This document shows, in pieces, positions 1 through 8,907 of a stretch of 57,204 nucleotides of DNA. The notes under the pieces are model-generated. The model was not told the DNA's origin. It saw only the letters and a program-made list of their open reading frames with translations, and searched no databases. Source of the stretch: Ktedonobacterales bacterium (GTDB lineage Bacteria; Chloroflexota; Ktedonobacteria; Ktedonobacterales; JADMIN01); the NCBI GenBank assembly GCA_025935195.1, contig JAICVS010000007.1, forward strand, positions 1-57,204. Reading direction: 5' to 3'. Position 1 is the stretch's first letter. Each line of letters begins with the position of its first letter. The position numbers and the translations under genes were made by a program.

Positions 1-1395
<1,395 letters not shown>

Positions 1396-1498
1396 CCCGT
1401 TATCCATCATTGCCTATCACGCTCACTTCTCTCTTGACACCCCGGCTGCTCGCGCCCCACGTGACGCGGCCGGGGTGTTCGCGTGCGCATGTTCTCAC

Positions 1499-1871
1499 GG
1501 CAATGTTGACTGGGGCGGTCAACATTGCCATTTTTGCCGCTTTTCGGCCCTGTGTCGGGCGCATCCTCCACTCGACTGCCGAATTCAAGCGGCTTTGCTG
1601 CCCATGGCAACGTGACAGTGCGCGTTCTGAGTGGCAAAAGCGGCAAGAAACGGCAACGACGTGGCAACGATGTGGCAACGGATGGCACGGTGGGCGGCAA
1701 AAACGGCAAGGTTTTGGGTGGATGTTGGCCGTATGCACGCGGCTACAAGAGCGGCTGCGATGGAATACGGGTAGCATCGTTGCCACGCTATGCGGTTGTT
1801 CAAGATGTTGGCGGCGCCGAATGGCGCCACGCCTATAGAACTAAAATACCATAGATAGTGCTGGCGGTCAA
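1499..1871 (-). repeat. Dispersed structured element, copy A (putative ncRNA)
   Basis: First of four related elements. Read on the minus strand it starts with TTGACC (1866-1871), a 17-base spacer, TATTTT (1843-1848) and AGTTCTAT (1835-1842). A GGCGCC-loop-GGCGCC hairpin follows, then CTTGAACAACCGCAT. Next come several TTGCCGTTTTTGCC-like pyrimidine repeats (about 1635-1712), a block with GCTTGAAT, and the purine segment AAAAGCGGCAAAAATGGCAA. It closes with a 12-bp perfect hairpin at 1499-1510/1518-1529. No frame has a convincing coding signature. It fills most of the gap between ileS and the ANTAR gene, and the family is not one I recognise. Confidence 0.85.
1835..1871 (-). promoter_or_regulatory. 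Promoter of repeat copy A
   Basis: Minus-strand TTGACC, 17 bases, TATTTT, directly followed by the family octamer AGTTCTAT. The same spacing occurs in all four copies while the spacer bases differ. Confidence 0.7.
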
Positions 1872-2078
1872 GGCAGAGGGGGCGCGGCTGTGAACGGGCG
1901 GCGAATGGTGGGATCGCGGCTGACCACTGGAGCGGGCGCCGCCCTCCCGGCATCAAGATCTCACGCCCGCGTGTGCTATACTGCCGGCAACGGACCGCTT
2001 ACGCGGGTGGCGTGCCGGCGGCCCTTCGCATTGCCGGCATGCCCGGCCAGCCCAGCGCGGAAACGCGAGGTAGGACAC

Positions 2079-2657
2079 ATGGCAACACGCATCATTCTGG
2101 CGGAGGACGACAGCGTCATCCGCATGGACCTAAAAGAAGAGCTACAGCGCCAGGGCTATCTGGTCGTGGGTGAGGTCGGCGACGGCGAAAGTGCCGTCAA
2201 CCTGACGCGCGAGCTGCGGCCCGAGCTTGTCGTGATGGATATTCGCATGCCGGAGATGGACGGCATCACCGCCGCCGAGCTGCTCACGCGCGAGAAGCTC
2301 GCCCCGGTCGTGCTGCTCACCGCGTTCAGCGACGAGGAGCTGATCGAGCGGGCGCGCAACGCCGGCGTGGTCCATTACGTGACCAAGCCCTGGCGCTCCA
2401 GCGACCTCAAGCCCGCCATCGAGATCGCGCTCAGCCGCTTTGGTGAGTTCCGCGAGATGGAGGGGCGCGTCAAAGACCTGGAGGATCACCTCGCCACACG
2501 CAAGGTGGTCGAGAAGGCCAAGGGCGTGCTGATGCAGAAGCACGGCATTACCGAGCAAGAGGCGTTCCGCCGCATCCAGAAGGCGAGCATGAACAACCGC
2601 AAGTCCATGAAAGATGTCGCGGAGGCCATTCTGCTCGCCGAAGAGCTGCACGCATAA
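2079..2657 (+). CDS. Response regulator with ANTAR RNA-binding output domain
   Basis: A 192-residue two-domain regulator. The receiver domain (1-120) has the acidic pair D10/D11, phospho-acceptor D54, T81 and K103. A short coiled linker leads to an ANTAR domain (about 137-190; LATRKVVEKAKGVLM). ANTAR proteins of the AmiR/NasR/EutV type bind paired RNA hairpins and prevent transcription termination, so this one probably acts on nascent mRNA when phosphorylated. The start at 2079 is chosen over the longer frame because GAGGTA lies 8-13 bases upstream and the receiver fold begins here. A TATACT box lies at 1977-1982. No cognate kinase is adjacent. Confidence 0.93.
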   Translation: MATRIILAEDDSVIRMDLKEELQRQGYLVVGEVGDGESAVNLTRELRPELVVMDIRMPEMDGITAAELLTREKLAPVVLLTAFSDEELIERARNAGVVHYVTKPWRSSDLKPAIEIALSRFGEFREMEGRVKDLEDHLATRKVVEKAKGVLMQKHGITEQEAFRRIQKASMNNRKSMKDVAEAILLAEELHA

Positions 2658-2677
2658 CGGACGGAGCCGATGGCAGG

Positions 2678-3616
2678 ATGGCAGACACACAGACGACGAC
2701 GGCCGTGCGCGTGGTGGGCATTCGCTTCCGCCCCGCCGGCCGCATCTACTATTACGATCCGGCGGGGCGCGACCTGAAGACCGGTCAATGGGTGGTGGTC
2801 GAGAGCGCCAAGGGCCTGGAATGCGGCCGCGTGGTGATCGCGCCGCGCCAGGTCGAGGCATCTGAGGTCTCCGGCGACGGCCTCAAGCCCATCCAGCGCC
2901 TCGCCTCGGAGGATGACCTACGCCAGATGTTGGCGTTCAAATCCAAAGAGAAAGACGTGCTGCGCCGCTGCGCCGACCGTATCGAGTATCACCGGCTGCC
3001 GATGAAGCTGGTCGAGGCCGAGTACACCTTCGACGGCAGCCGCCTGACCTTCTATTTTACCGCCGAGGAGCGCGTGGACTTCCGCGCGCTGGTGCGCGAC
3101 CTGGCCGCGCTCTTCCATACGCGCATCGAGCTGCGCCAGATCGGCGCGCGCGACCACGCGAAGCTGCTCGGCGGCGTGGGCGTGTGCGGCAAGACGCTCT
3201 GCTGTAGCTCGTGGCTGACCGAGTTCAACGTCGTCTCGATCAAGATGGCGAAGGAGCAAGGGCTGCCGCTCAACACGGCGAAGATCTCCGGCGTCTGCGG
3301 CCGGCTGATGTGCTGCCTGGCCTACGAGAACGACGACTACATCGCCACCAAGCGAGAGATGCCAGCCTACGGCGAGATTCTGCTGACGCCGAGCGGCGCG
3401 GGACGTGTCACCGGCATCAACGTGCCGAAGGAGACGGTTGACCTGACGCTGGAGAGCGGCGCCGTCGTGACGCTGCCGGTGCGCGAGCTGCCCGGCTACG
3501 ACCAGCCACGCGAGCAGGCGCGGCCCGTCCATCAGGGTGAGGGCTGCGGCAAGCCGAACTGCGGCCGTAACAAGCATCGTATGAGCGGCGTCCCTGGCGC
3601 GCACAGCGAGAGGTGA
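2678..3616 (+). CDS. PSP1 domain protein (RicT/YaaT-like)
   Basis: A 312-residue protein of the PSP1 family. The core has the diagnostic cysteine pattern GVCGKTLCC (about 166-174) and GVCGRLMCC (about 205-213). In Bacillus the homologue RicT joins an Fe-S-containing Ric complex that affects RNase Y and RNA maturation; a similar role here is inferred. The C-terminal tail adds GEGCGKPNCG, another possible metal site. It starts 20 bases after the ANTAR gene, so the two probably form an operon, joining two RNA-directed functions. The stop TGA (3614-3616) is also the first three bases of a tnpB right end. Confidence 0.9.
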   Translation: MADTQTTTAVRVVGIRFRPAGRIYYYDPAGRDLKTGQWVVVESAKGLECGRVVIAPRQVEASEVSGDGLKPIQRLASEDDLRQMLAFKSKEKDVLRRCADRIEYHRLPMKLVEAEYTFDGSRLTFYFTAEERVDFRALVRDLAALFHTRIELRQIGARDHAKLLGGVGVCGKTLCCSSWLTEFNVVSIKMAKEQGLPLNTAKISGVCGRLMCCLAYENDDYIATKREMPAYGEILLTPSGAGRVTGINVPKETVDLTLESGAVVTLPVRELPGYDQPREQARPVHQGEGCGKPNCGRNKHRMSGVPGAHSER

Positions 3617-3652
3617 TATGCTCCCCATGCCTAAAGGCAAGGGGCTTCTCGG
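3614..3652 (-). repeat. IS200/IS605-type tnpB right-end hairpin
   Basis: On the minus strand GAAGCCCCTTGCC-TTTA-GGCATGGGGAG is followed by CATATCA. It has the same layout as the right ends at 10652 and 21098 and would form the 3' part of an omega-RNA scaffold. Its outermost bases coincide with the PSP1 stop codon. Confidence 0.7.
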
Positions 3653-4230
3653 TTCACCGCCGCAGACATCCCCGCGACTCCCCGACGGACCTGCCCGGCC
3701 CATTGGATGTTTCTGGCCGCGTTCTCATCGCGGTCCAGCACCAGCCCACAGGACGGGCAGATGTGGGTACGCACGCTCAGACTCTTGCGCACGCGCTCCC
3801 CACAGCCCGAACAGTCCTGGCTGGTGGAGGCAGGCGGGAACGGCCACCACGTGACGCCCGGCGCATGCTGCCTTGGCTTCAAGGAGAGCGCGGAACGCCG
3901 CCCAGCCGGCATCACTGACGCTCTTGCTGAGGCGGTGGTTGCGCACCAGGTTGGCGACCCGCGGGTCTTCCAGGTAGATCGTAATGCACCAGCCCCACGT
4001 CAATGCCCGTTTCCTGGCCGGTCGGCGGCAACGGCTGGACGGGCACCTCATCACAGGAGAAGCCAGCATACCAGCCGTCCGCTTCCCGGCTGATGGTGAC
4101 GGTTTTCGGTGTGCCCTCCAGCGGGCGGTGCAGCCGGATGCGGATTGCGCGTGCCGGATGTCGCCTTCATCCAGGCGAGCCGGCTGACACTGGAAACGGA
4201 CGCCAATCCAGATTCTCGTCTCCGCAGAGG
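3617..4230 (-). pseudogene. Decayed tnpB (RNA-guided nuclease, IS200/IS605 group)
   Basis: Remains of a tnpB gene spread over at least two frames. Recognisable pieces in order are GTPKTVTISREADGWYAGFS, the RuvC-I motif GIDVGL (about 4000), a jump into a piece with YLEDPRVANLVRNHRLSKS (RuvC-II), then after a further frameshift near 3830 the zinc ribbon TSQDCSGCGERV / CPSCGLV and the RuvC-III motif LDRDENAARNI. The N-terminal half is missing and the region between RuvC-I and RuvC-II is deleted. It cannot make a working protein. It lies between PSP1 and the threonine-aldolase gene. Confidence 0.85.
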
Positions 4231-4238
4231 GTGTGGCT

Positions 4239-5354
4239 CTACGCGCCGGCCTCCACGATGCGCCGGAAGTAAGCGGCAATCTCCTCGTCGCTGAAGGTGT
4301 CCGCGCCGTCGCCGATGGCAAGCTCGAACATCCACGTATCGGGCACGTCGCTAGGGGAGAGCCTGCGCAGCAGCATCGCCTTCTCCTCGCGCGCGATGGC
4401 AAGCGCCGCGTCTTCCATGCGTGCGCGGTCGCCGCGCAGATACACGTGCATCATGTGCGTCTGCGGCGGGTCTGGCTTGATCGCGACGCCTGGCACGCCG
4501 CGCAGCGCGGCGGCCACGGCCAGGGCGCGCTGGTGGTAGTGTGGGAAGCGATGGAGCTTGCGTCGCAGTCCCGCGCGCGCCGCCAGCACGTACGGATACA
4601 GGTGGATGAGTGTGCCGCCGTGGCGCCGCCGCCAGATGCCCGCCTCCGCGATGAAATCCGCGGGGCCGGCCAGCGCCGCGCCCGCCAGCCCGCCGATGCC
4701 CTTGTAGAACGAGACATAGACGCTATCGAAGAGCGCCGCGATCTCCGCGTACGCGCGGTCGTAGAACGGCGCGGACTCCCACAGGCGCGCGCCATCCATG
4801 TGCGCGTAGGCATGCTTGGTGCGCGTCCAGGCCGTCTGCCGCGTCAGCTCCTCCCAGGCTGGAAGCTGCCCGCCGAGGTGGCGCTGCGGCAGCTCCAGCA
4901 CGAGCGCGGCAATCGGCTCGCGCACCTGCCGCAGATCGTCCAGCGTGATCAGCGTGCGCGCGTTCCCCACCGGCTTCGCGTGCAAGCTGTGCAACCATGC
5001 GTAGCCCTTCTCCTCGCTCTCCTCCAGATGGCAGGTAGCGTGGCAGGCGAAGGTGACGCAACCGGTGCGCTCGCTCCAGATGCGCAGGGCAATCTGCTGC
5101 GCCATGGTCCCGCTCGGTAGGAAGATCGCGGCCTCTTTACCAAGCAGTCCGGCGATCTCGTGCTCGAAGGACGCGATCAGCTCGCCCTCGCCATAGAAAT
5201 CAGCATCTTCGTCCTCGCCCACCTCCTCAACCAGCGTCGCTAATGCCTGACGCGGGCGTATCAGCCCGTCACCTTGCAAGAAGCGTTCGCATGCCCGCGC
5301 GACCTCGCGCCGCTCGCGCTCGCGCGCCTCAGCCGCCGTCTCCACCGGATACAT
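4239..5354 (-). CDS. Threonine aldolase / beta-eliminating lyase family protein
   Basis: PLP-dependent fold-type I enzyme of 371 residues, related to low-specificity L-threonine aldolases, which split beta-hydroxy amino acids into glycine and an aldehyde. The expected features are present: LPSGTMAQQ phosphate-binding region, HMDGARLWES with the aspartate that contacts the PLP ring nitrogen, and the Schiff-base lysine in SFYKGIGG. The length is close to the family norm. The ATG at 5352-5354 follows an AGGGAG ribosome-binding site. It is flanked by mobile elements on both sides and forms a single-gene unit. The substrate cannot be read from the sequence. Confidence 0.88.
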   Translation of the reverse strand: MYPVETAAEARERERREVARACERFLQGDGLIRPRQALATLVEEVGEDEDADFYGEGELIASFEHEIAGLLGKEAAIFLPSGTMAQQIALRIWSERTGCVTFACHATCHLEESEEKGYAWLHSLHAKPVGNARTLITLDDLRQVREPIAALVLELPQRHLGGQLPAWEELTRQTAWTRTKHAYAHMDGARLWESAPFYDRAYAEIAALFDSVYVSFYKGIGGLAGAALAGPADFIAEAGIWRRRHGGTLIHLYPYVLAARAGLRRKLHRFPHYHQRALAVAAALRGVPGVAIKPDPPQTHMMHVYLRGDRARMEDAALAIAREEKAMLLRRLSPSDVPDTWMFELAIGDGADTFSDEEIAAYFRRIVEAGA

Positions 5355-5389
5355 CTGCCGTCTCCCTCTCGTATCTCATAGTTTCTAAT

Positions 5390-5405
5390 CCATAGCCAGC
5401 TATGG
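5390..5405. repeat. Perfect inverted repeat at the IS607 element edge
   Basis: CCATAG-CCAG-CTATGG, a 6-bp stem six bases beyond the tnpB stop codon. It may be the element end or a small terminator; no T-tract follows. Confidence 0.4.
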
Positions 5406-5410
5406 ACAGT

Positions 5411-6634
5411 TCATGCGGCGAGCCGCATCGGGTGAACTACGCACCCTCTACTCCCTTGCGCGAAAGCATCAGGAGCTACTTTGCGGATGATGTTGTAGGC
5501 GCCGTTGACATCGGCGTTGATGTGGCGCCCATCGGCCGCCCGGTACAAGCCCCGCTTCACCCGCCGGCCGCTGAAGGCCGGGATGACCGCATCACCGTAG
5601 ACCGGCAGCGGGTCCGCATCGAGGAAACTGGCCTTGCTGGTGTAGCTCTCCTCGGTGATATGCACCTGGATGCCCACCAATGCGGCTTTGTAGGTCAACA
5701 TCGCAATGAAGCGGGTGTGGGGCACCGAAACAAAGTTCTGGTTGTTTCGCTTCCCCAGGTTGACCTGCTGTTTCCAGAGCGGGTTCTGGCCGATGCAGAG
5801 CGTGCCGATGCCCTCCGCCACCAGCAGATCGATGATGCGCCGGGACGCCGTGTGCAGATACCAATCGATCCGCCGGGTCCGTGTGGTGGTGAGGCGCTCT
5901 AGGCGCCGGCTGGTGTGCGCGTCTCCCGCCTCACCCAGCAGGCTTTGCCACTCCGCGCGCCGCTTGTTGTAGAACTGGTTGATGGACTTCACTGGCCGCC
6001 CGTTGACGATGCGCGGGACAAAGCCCGGCTTGTCTGAAGTTAGCGTTGCCAGATTGTTCAAGCCAATATCTACGCCGGCGTGGAGCGCAGGGTCTACTTT
6101 CGCCTGCACCAGCTCGCGCTCGTAGATCACCTCTACCACGTAGAAGCCCGTGCGCGGGATGATACGCACCTGTTGGACGGTGTGCGGCTGCTGCCGGGTC
6201 CGCACGCTGATGCCCAACATGGAGGGCGCGATGACGCCCTGCCGCAGCGCAGGGACGCTGAGTGCCTGCGTGGTATAGACCAGGAGGTTCCGGCCGTGCC
6301 GCTTGTCCTTGTAGCCCGGCAGCTTAGGATGCCCCAGGAACTTCGCGGGGTCCGCTTCCCAGGCGGTGCGTGCGGCGAAGGAGCTCTGCCAGTTCTTGTC
6401 GAGCAGGCGCAGCACCCACTGGGCCACTTTCGCCGGCAGCGCCTGGTACGCCTCGTGGTCTTTCATGCGTCGGTGCATCTCGTGGTAGTCGAGATAGACC
6501 CCGTCGTGAATGAAGGACTGCCGTACCACATAGTTGGCGGCGTTGTAGAGATTCTTGGAGGCGAACGCCGCCTGATCGATAACGGCAAAGCGGGGGTCGG
6601 CCGGCTTGATGACGTGGCGCTCAACCAGTTGCAT
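5411..6634 (-). CDS. tnpB: TnpB of IS607-type element, RuvC site rearranged
   Basis: A 407-residue RNA-guided nuclease-like protein of the transposon-encoded TnpB family. RuvC-I is intact (GVDIGLNNLATL, D189) and RuvC-III is intact (HINADVNGAYNI, D375). At the normal RuvC-II position the glutamate is replaced (LCIGQN, G282), while a Glu pair E328/E329 in HITEESYTSK stands 46 residues further on. This resembles the displaced catalytic glutamate described for Fanzors and related TnpBs. The Cys4 zinc ribbon is absent and its place is taken by the SYTSKASFLD...GRRVKRGLY region. It overlaps tnpA by 14 bases, so translation is probably coupled. Confidence 0.88.
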   Translation of the reverse strand: MQLVERHVIKPADPRFAVIDQAAFASKNLYNAANYVVRQSFIHDGVYLDYHEMHRRMKDHEAYQALPAKVAQWVLRLLDKNWQSSFAARTAWEADPAKFLGHPKLPGYKDKRHGRNLLVYTTQALSVPALRQGVIAPSMLGISVRTRQQPHTVQQVRIIPRTGFYVVEVIYERELVQAKVDPALHAGVDIGLNNLATLTSDKPGFVPRIVNGRPVKSINQFYNKRRAEWQSLLGEAGDAHTSRRLERLTTTRTRRIDWYLHTASRRIIDLLVAEGIGTLCIGQNPLWKQQVNLGKRNNQNFVSVPHTRFIAMLTYKAALVGIQVHITEESYTSKASFLDADPLPVYGDAVIPAFSGRRVKRGLYRAADGRHINADVNGAYNIIRKVAPDAFAQGSRGCVVHPMRLAA

Positions 6635-7244
6635 CGCCGTCTCCCTTCGCCTCTTTTGCCTCCAACTCGCGCACGATCACCTCCGTCTTGCGCTTGGCCC
6701 GGCGCTGCCCGTAGAGCCGGGCACAGAACGCATACACAATCGCCGTGAGGTCCGCGCGCAAGTCCTCCGTCCCGTTCTCCGTCCCGTTCTCGGCCTGGTT
6801 CACCACTTCAATGGCGCGGCCGTGCGTTTTGAGCAGCGTGTCCAGGTAGCGGAAGCCAAAGCGGGCCAAGCGGTCCTGGTGCTCGACCACGATCAGGCGA
6901 ATGCCGTGATCTGCGAGCAGCGCGAGCAGCTTTGGACGGCTATCATTGACGCCGGACCCCACTTCTTTGACCACCTTTGCCACCGGATAGCCCCGTGCCG
7001 CGCAATAGGCCGACAGCCGCTCCGCCTGGCTGTCCAGGTGGCTCTTGTTCTCCGCCGAGGACACCCGTGCGTAGATGGCCACCTGGTGGGTGGCGCCGCT
7101 CGGAGCGATCGGAGTGGCTGGCTCCGGCTCAATGAGAATGGTGCCCGTGTCCATCTGACGGCCCGGTAACTTCCCTGCCTTCCACCAGCGCCAGGCGGTG
7201 CGATAGCTGACGCCCTGTTGCTGGGCGTAGTCCTTGAGCTTCAT
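6621..7244 (-). CDS. tnpA: IS607-family serine recombinase (transposase)
   Basis: A 207-residue transposase. The N-terminal MerR-like helix-turn-helix (about 1-40; YAQQQGVSYRTAWRWWKAGK) binds element ends. The resolvase-type catalytic domain starts near residue 53 (VAIYARVSSAENKSHLDSQ) and holds the nucleophilic serine in ARVSS plus the DRLARFG helix with conserved arginine. Enzymes of this family mobilise IS607 elements through a circular intermediate with little target specificity. The reading frame is complete and is followed, with a 14-base overlap, by tnpB, so the element may still be active. Confidence 0.92.
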   Translation of the reverse strand: MKLKDYAQQQGVSYRTAWRWWKAGKLPGRQMDTGTILIEPEPATPIAPSGATHQVAIYARVSSAENKSHLDSQAERLSAYCAARGYPVAKVVKEVGSGVNDSRPKLLALLADHGIRLIVVEHQDRLARFGFRYLDTLLKTHGRAIEVVNQAENGTENGTEDLRADLTAIVYAFCARLYGQRRAKRKTEVIVRELEAKEAKGDGDATG

Positions 7245-7350
7245 GGGTCAAATATAGCATACCTGACTACAGATGTCTTCCGCTGACCATTGGCCGTAGC
7301 AATGTTTATGATACCGCATTAGCGTGAGCTGTTGACCCATCCTCGGGGCT

Positions 7351-7390
7351 TCAGTCTCCATGCCGCGCCATGTGTCGGCATGGAGACTGA
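7351..7390. repeat. Perfect 15-bp stem-loop
   Basis: TCAGTCTCCATGCCG (7351-7365), a 10-base loop and its exact complement (7376-7390). The sequence CTCGGGGCTTC just before it resembles the tnpB right ends elsewhere in the window. No T-tract follows. The rest of 7245-7560 holds nothing else I recognise. Confidence 0.75.
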
Positions 7391-7544
7391 GGAAATATCG
7401 CGGAAACGTCCCGCGGTTGGAGGGGCGTCGCCCGGCGTCGCCTATCGGAATCGCCGCGCCGGGATATTGTACCGCCGTCCGCGTGCGCCGTCAGCCTCAC
7501 CGCTCCATCACATTCGCGGGCATTGAGCGGCCGATAGCGGGCAC

Positions 7545-7574
7545 TTGCAGTGACGCATAGACATATGCTATACT
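7545..7574 (+). promoter_or_regulatory. Promoter of tRNA-Pro
   Basis: TTGCAG (7545-7550), 18 bases, TATACT (7569-7574), about 75 bases before the tRNA. Confidence 0.7.
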
Positions 7575-7647
7575 GCCCGGCGTGGGGAGCCAGCGGGCCT
7601 CGGCCGCGTGCCGGAGCAAGCTGAAATCCTCGCCGGAGGACGTCTCT

Positions 7648-7724
7648 CGGGGTGTAGCGCAGTCGGTTAGCGCGCAGCGTTCGGGACGCTGAGGTCGGAG
7701 GTTCGAGTCCTCTCACCCCGACCA
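7648..7724 (+). tRNA. tRNA-Pro (anticodon CGG)
   Basis: Complete cloverleaf with encoded CCA. The acceptor stem is CGGGGTG/CACCCCG, the D-arm contains GCGCAGTCGGTTAGCGC, the anticodon arm is CAGCG-TTCGGGA-CGCTG (anticodon CGG, reading CCG), and the T-arm is GGAGG-TTCGAGT-CCTCT. The discriminator base is A at 7721 and CCA is at 7722-7724. It is transcribed from its own promoter. Confidence 0.96.
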
Positions 7725-8093
7725 GACCGCCCTTCCCGTTGTCACATCGCCACCCGCGATGCGGCAAGAGGGCGGGTGTGTCGTGTCAGGAGCACGCCAT
7801 GCAGGCGAAGGTAGCGACGGCGAGTCTGATCGAGACCCGCGACGCGCCTCCCCGCAAGGGCGTGCTTTTTGTCTGCGTCGGTGTTGGTATGAGCCACGAC
7901 AAAAACGGGCGCGGTCGGTCGTGCGCCCACTGTGGTCGTCAGAGCAGGGCAAGCGGTCGCCACAGACGGCGGAGATAGCGGTGCCGGTCGCGCGTGGATG
8001 GTCAGGCCATCGCGCGTGGGCCTTCGCCGCGACTCCCTTCTTCGCCCGCGCGACGCCTGAGCCGTCTGGCACGAGGAGAAAGGGGAGTCAGCG
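7725..8093. other. Intergenic region without recognised feature
   Basis: 369 bases between tRNA-Pro and the HNH gene. Several overlapping open frames exist on both strands, as is normal at this GC content, but none has a ribosome-binding site with a recognisable product. GGAGAAAGGGGAG at about 8078-8090 is the ribosome-binding region of the next gene. Confidence 0.6.
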
Positions 8094-8624
8094 ATGCCAG
8101 TGCTGGTCCTGAACGCCTCGCTTCAGCCGCTCTCGGTCATTCCTGAGCGCCGCCTCGTCGTGCTGCTTTCCAAGAACAAGGTCGCCTTCGTAGACGAACA
8201 GGTGCGCCAGGCCATCGAAGAGGGCATCGTCGCCCGCCAGCTACGCGCCGACGAGCCGGTGATCGTGCAGTTGCTCGCGAACGTGCGCGTGCCGCGCATG
8301 GTGCTGCGCCCCACGCGGGCCAACATCCTGCTGCGCGACGACGAGACCTGCCAGTATTGCGGCAAGCGCTCGCGCGATCTGACCCTCGACCACATCATCC
8401 CGCGCTCGCGTGGCGGCCAGAGCACCTGGGAGAACCTGGTGGCCTGCTGCCGCACCTGCAACGGCCGTAAGGGCAACCGCTTGCTCAAAGATGTCGGCAT
8501 GCACCTGTTGCGCCCGCCCAAGCCGCTCGACCACGAGTATGCCGGGTTCTTCCTGCTGCGCTACCCGCGGCTGCGCGAGGCGTACGAGTCCTTCCTGCTC
8601 TCGGCCCAGGTCAAGAGCGCGTAA
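8094..8624 (+). CDS. HNH endonuclease family protein
   Basis: A 176-residue protein starting MPVLVLNASLQPLSVI, the conserved opening of the stand-alone bacterial HNH group. The C-terminal half carries a zinc-stabilised HNH motif: CQYCGK, LDHIIPRSRGG, TWENLVACCRTCNGRKGNR (about 84-130). These proteins are metal-dependent nucleases whose cellular role is not settled; they are widespread in Actinobacteria, Chloroflexota and Cyanobacteria outside mobile elements. Here the gene is single, with a good AGGGGAG site upstream and a strong terminator downstream. Confidence 0.9.
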   Translation: MPVLVLNASLQPLSVIPERRLVVLLSKNKVAFVDEQVRQAIEEGIVARQLRADEPVIVQLLANVRVPRMVLRPTRANILLRDDETCQYCGKRSRDLTLDHIIPRSRGGQSTWENLVACCRTCNGRKGNRLLKDVGMHLLRPPKPLDHEYAGFFLLRYPRLREAYESFLLSAQVKSA

Positions 8625-8667
8625 GAGCGCGTAGCCGGGCGAGCCGTCGCCCGACCCTTTCCCCAGG

Positions 8668-8695
8668 CCGCCCGCGAAATACGCGGGCGGTTTCT
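8668..8695 (+). terminator. Rho-independent terminator after the HNH gene
   Basis: CCGCCCGCG (8668-8676), loop AAATA, CGCGGGCGG (8682-8690), then TTTCTC. The stem is 9 bp and perfect. Confidence 0.85.
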
Positions 8696-8870
8696 CATAG
8701 GGAGGGGGGATCAACACCGGGGGATGGCCCCGCCTCTGTCAGTCGTGAGCCAGTCGCAGCCAGTCGCAGCCATCGTGATCGGCGGGATGGAACGGCTGAC
8801 GGGGAAGGGCCATGAACCGCGAGACGATGGTGCGAGCGGGTGACCAGCAGGTGCGAGCGTTGCCGCCCGC

Positions 8871-8907
8871 TTGACAGCACATCCCTCTCGTGATATTTTA
8901 GTTCTAT
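8871..8907 (+). promoter_or_regulatory. Promoter of repeat copy B
   Basis: TTGACA (8871-8876), 17 bases, TATTTT (8894-8899), then AGTTCTAT. This is a near-consensus housekeeping sigma-factor promoter with a perfect -35 box. Confidence 0.8.

Larger units (their letters stand above)
5390..7260 (-). mobile_element. IS607-type element (tnpA serine recombinase + tnpB)
   Basis: Two overlapping minus-strand genes, a small serine recombinase (6621-7244) and a tnpB (5411-6634), form the standard IS607 arrangement. Both frames are open. The exact ends are not resolved because IS607 elements lack clear terminal inverted repeats; the limits given are approximate. Confidence 0.75.

Noticed and set aside
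1400-1860. Small protein genes inside repeat copy A on either strand
   Set aside because: Frames arise from the low-stop GGCAA/TTGCC repeats; similarity between copies exists in several frames at once, so it reflects DNA conservation.
8094-8624. HNH gene as a homing endonuclease or part of a mobile intron
   Set aside because: It has its own ribosome-binding site and terminator and belongs to the stand-alone HNH group; no intron boundaries are seen.
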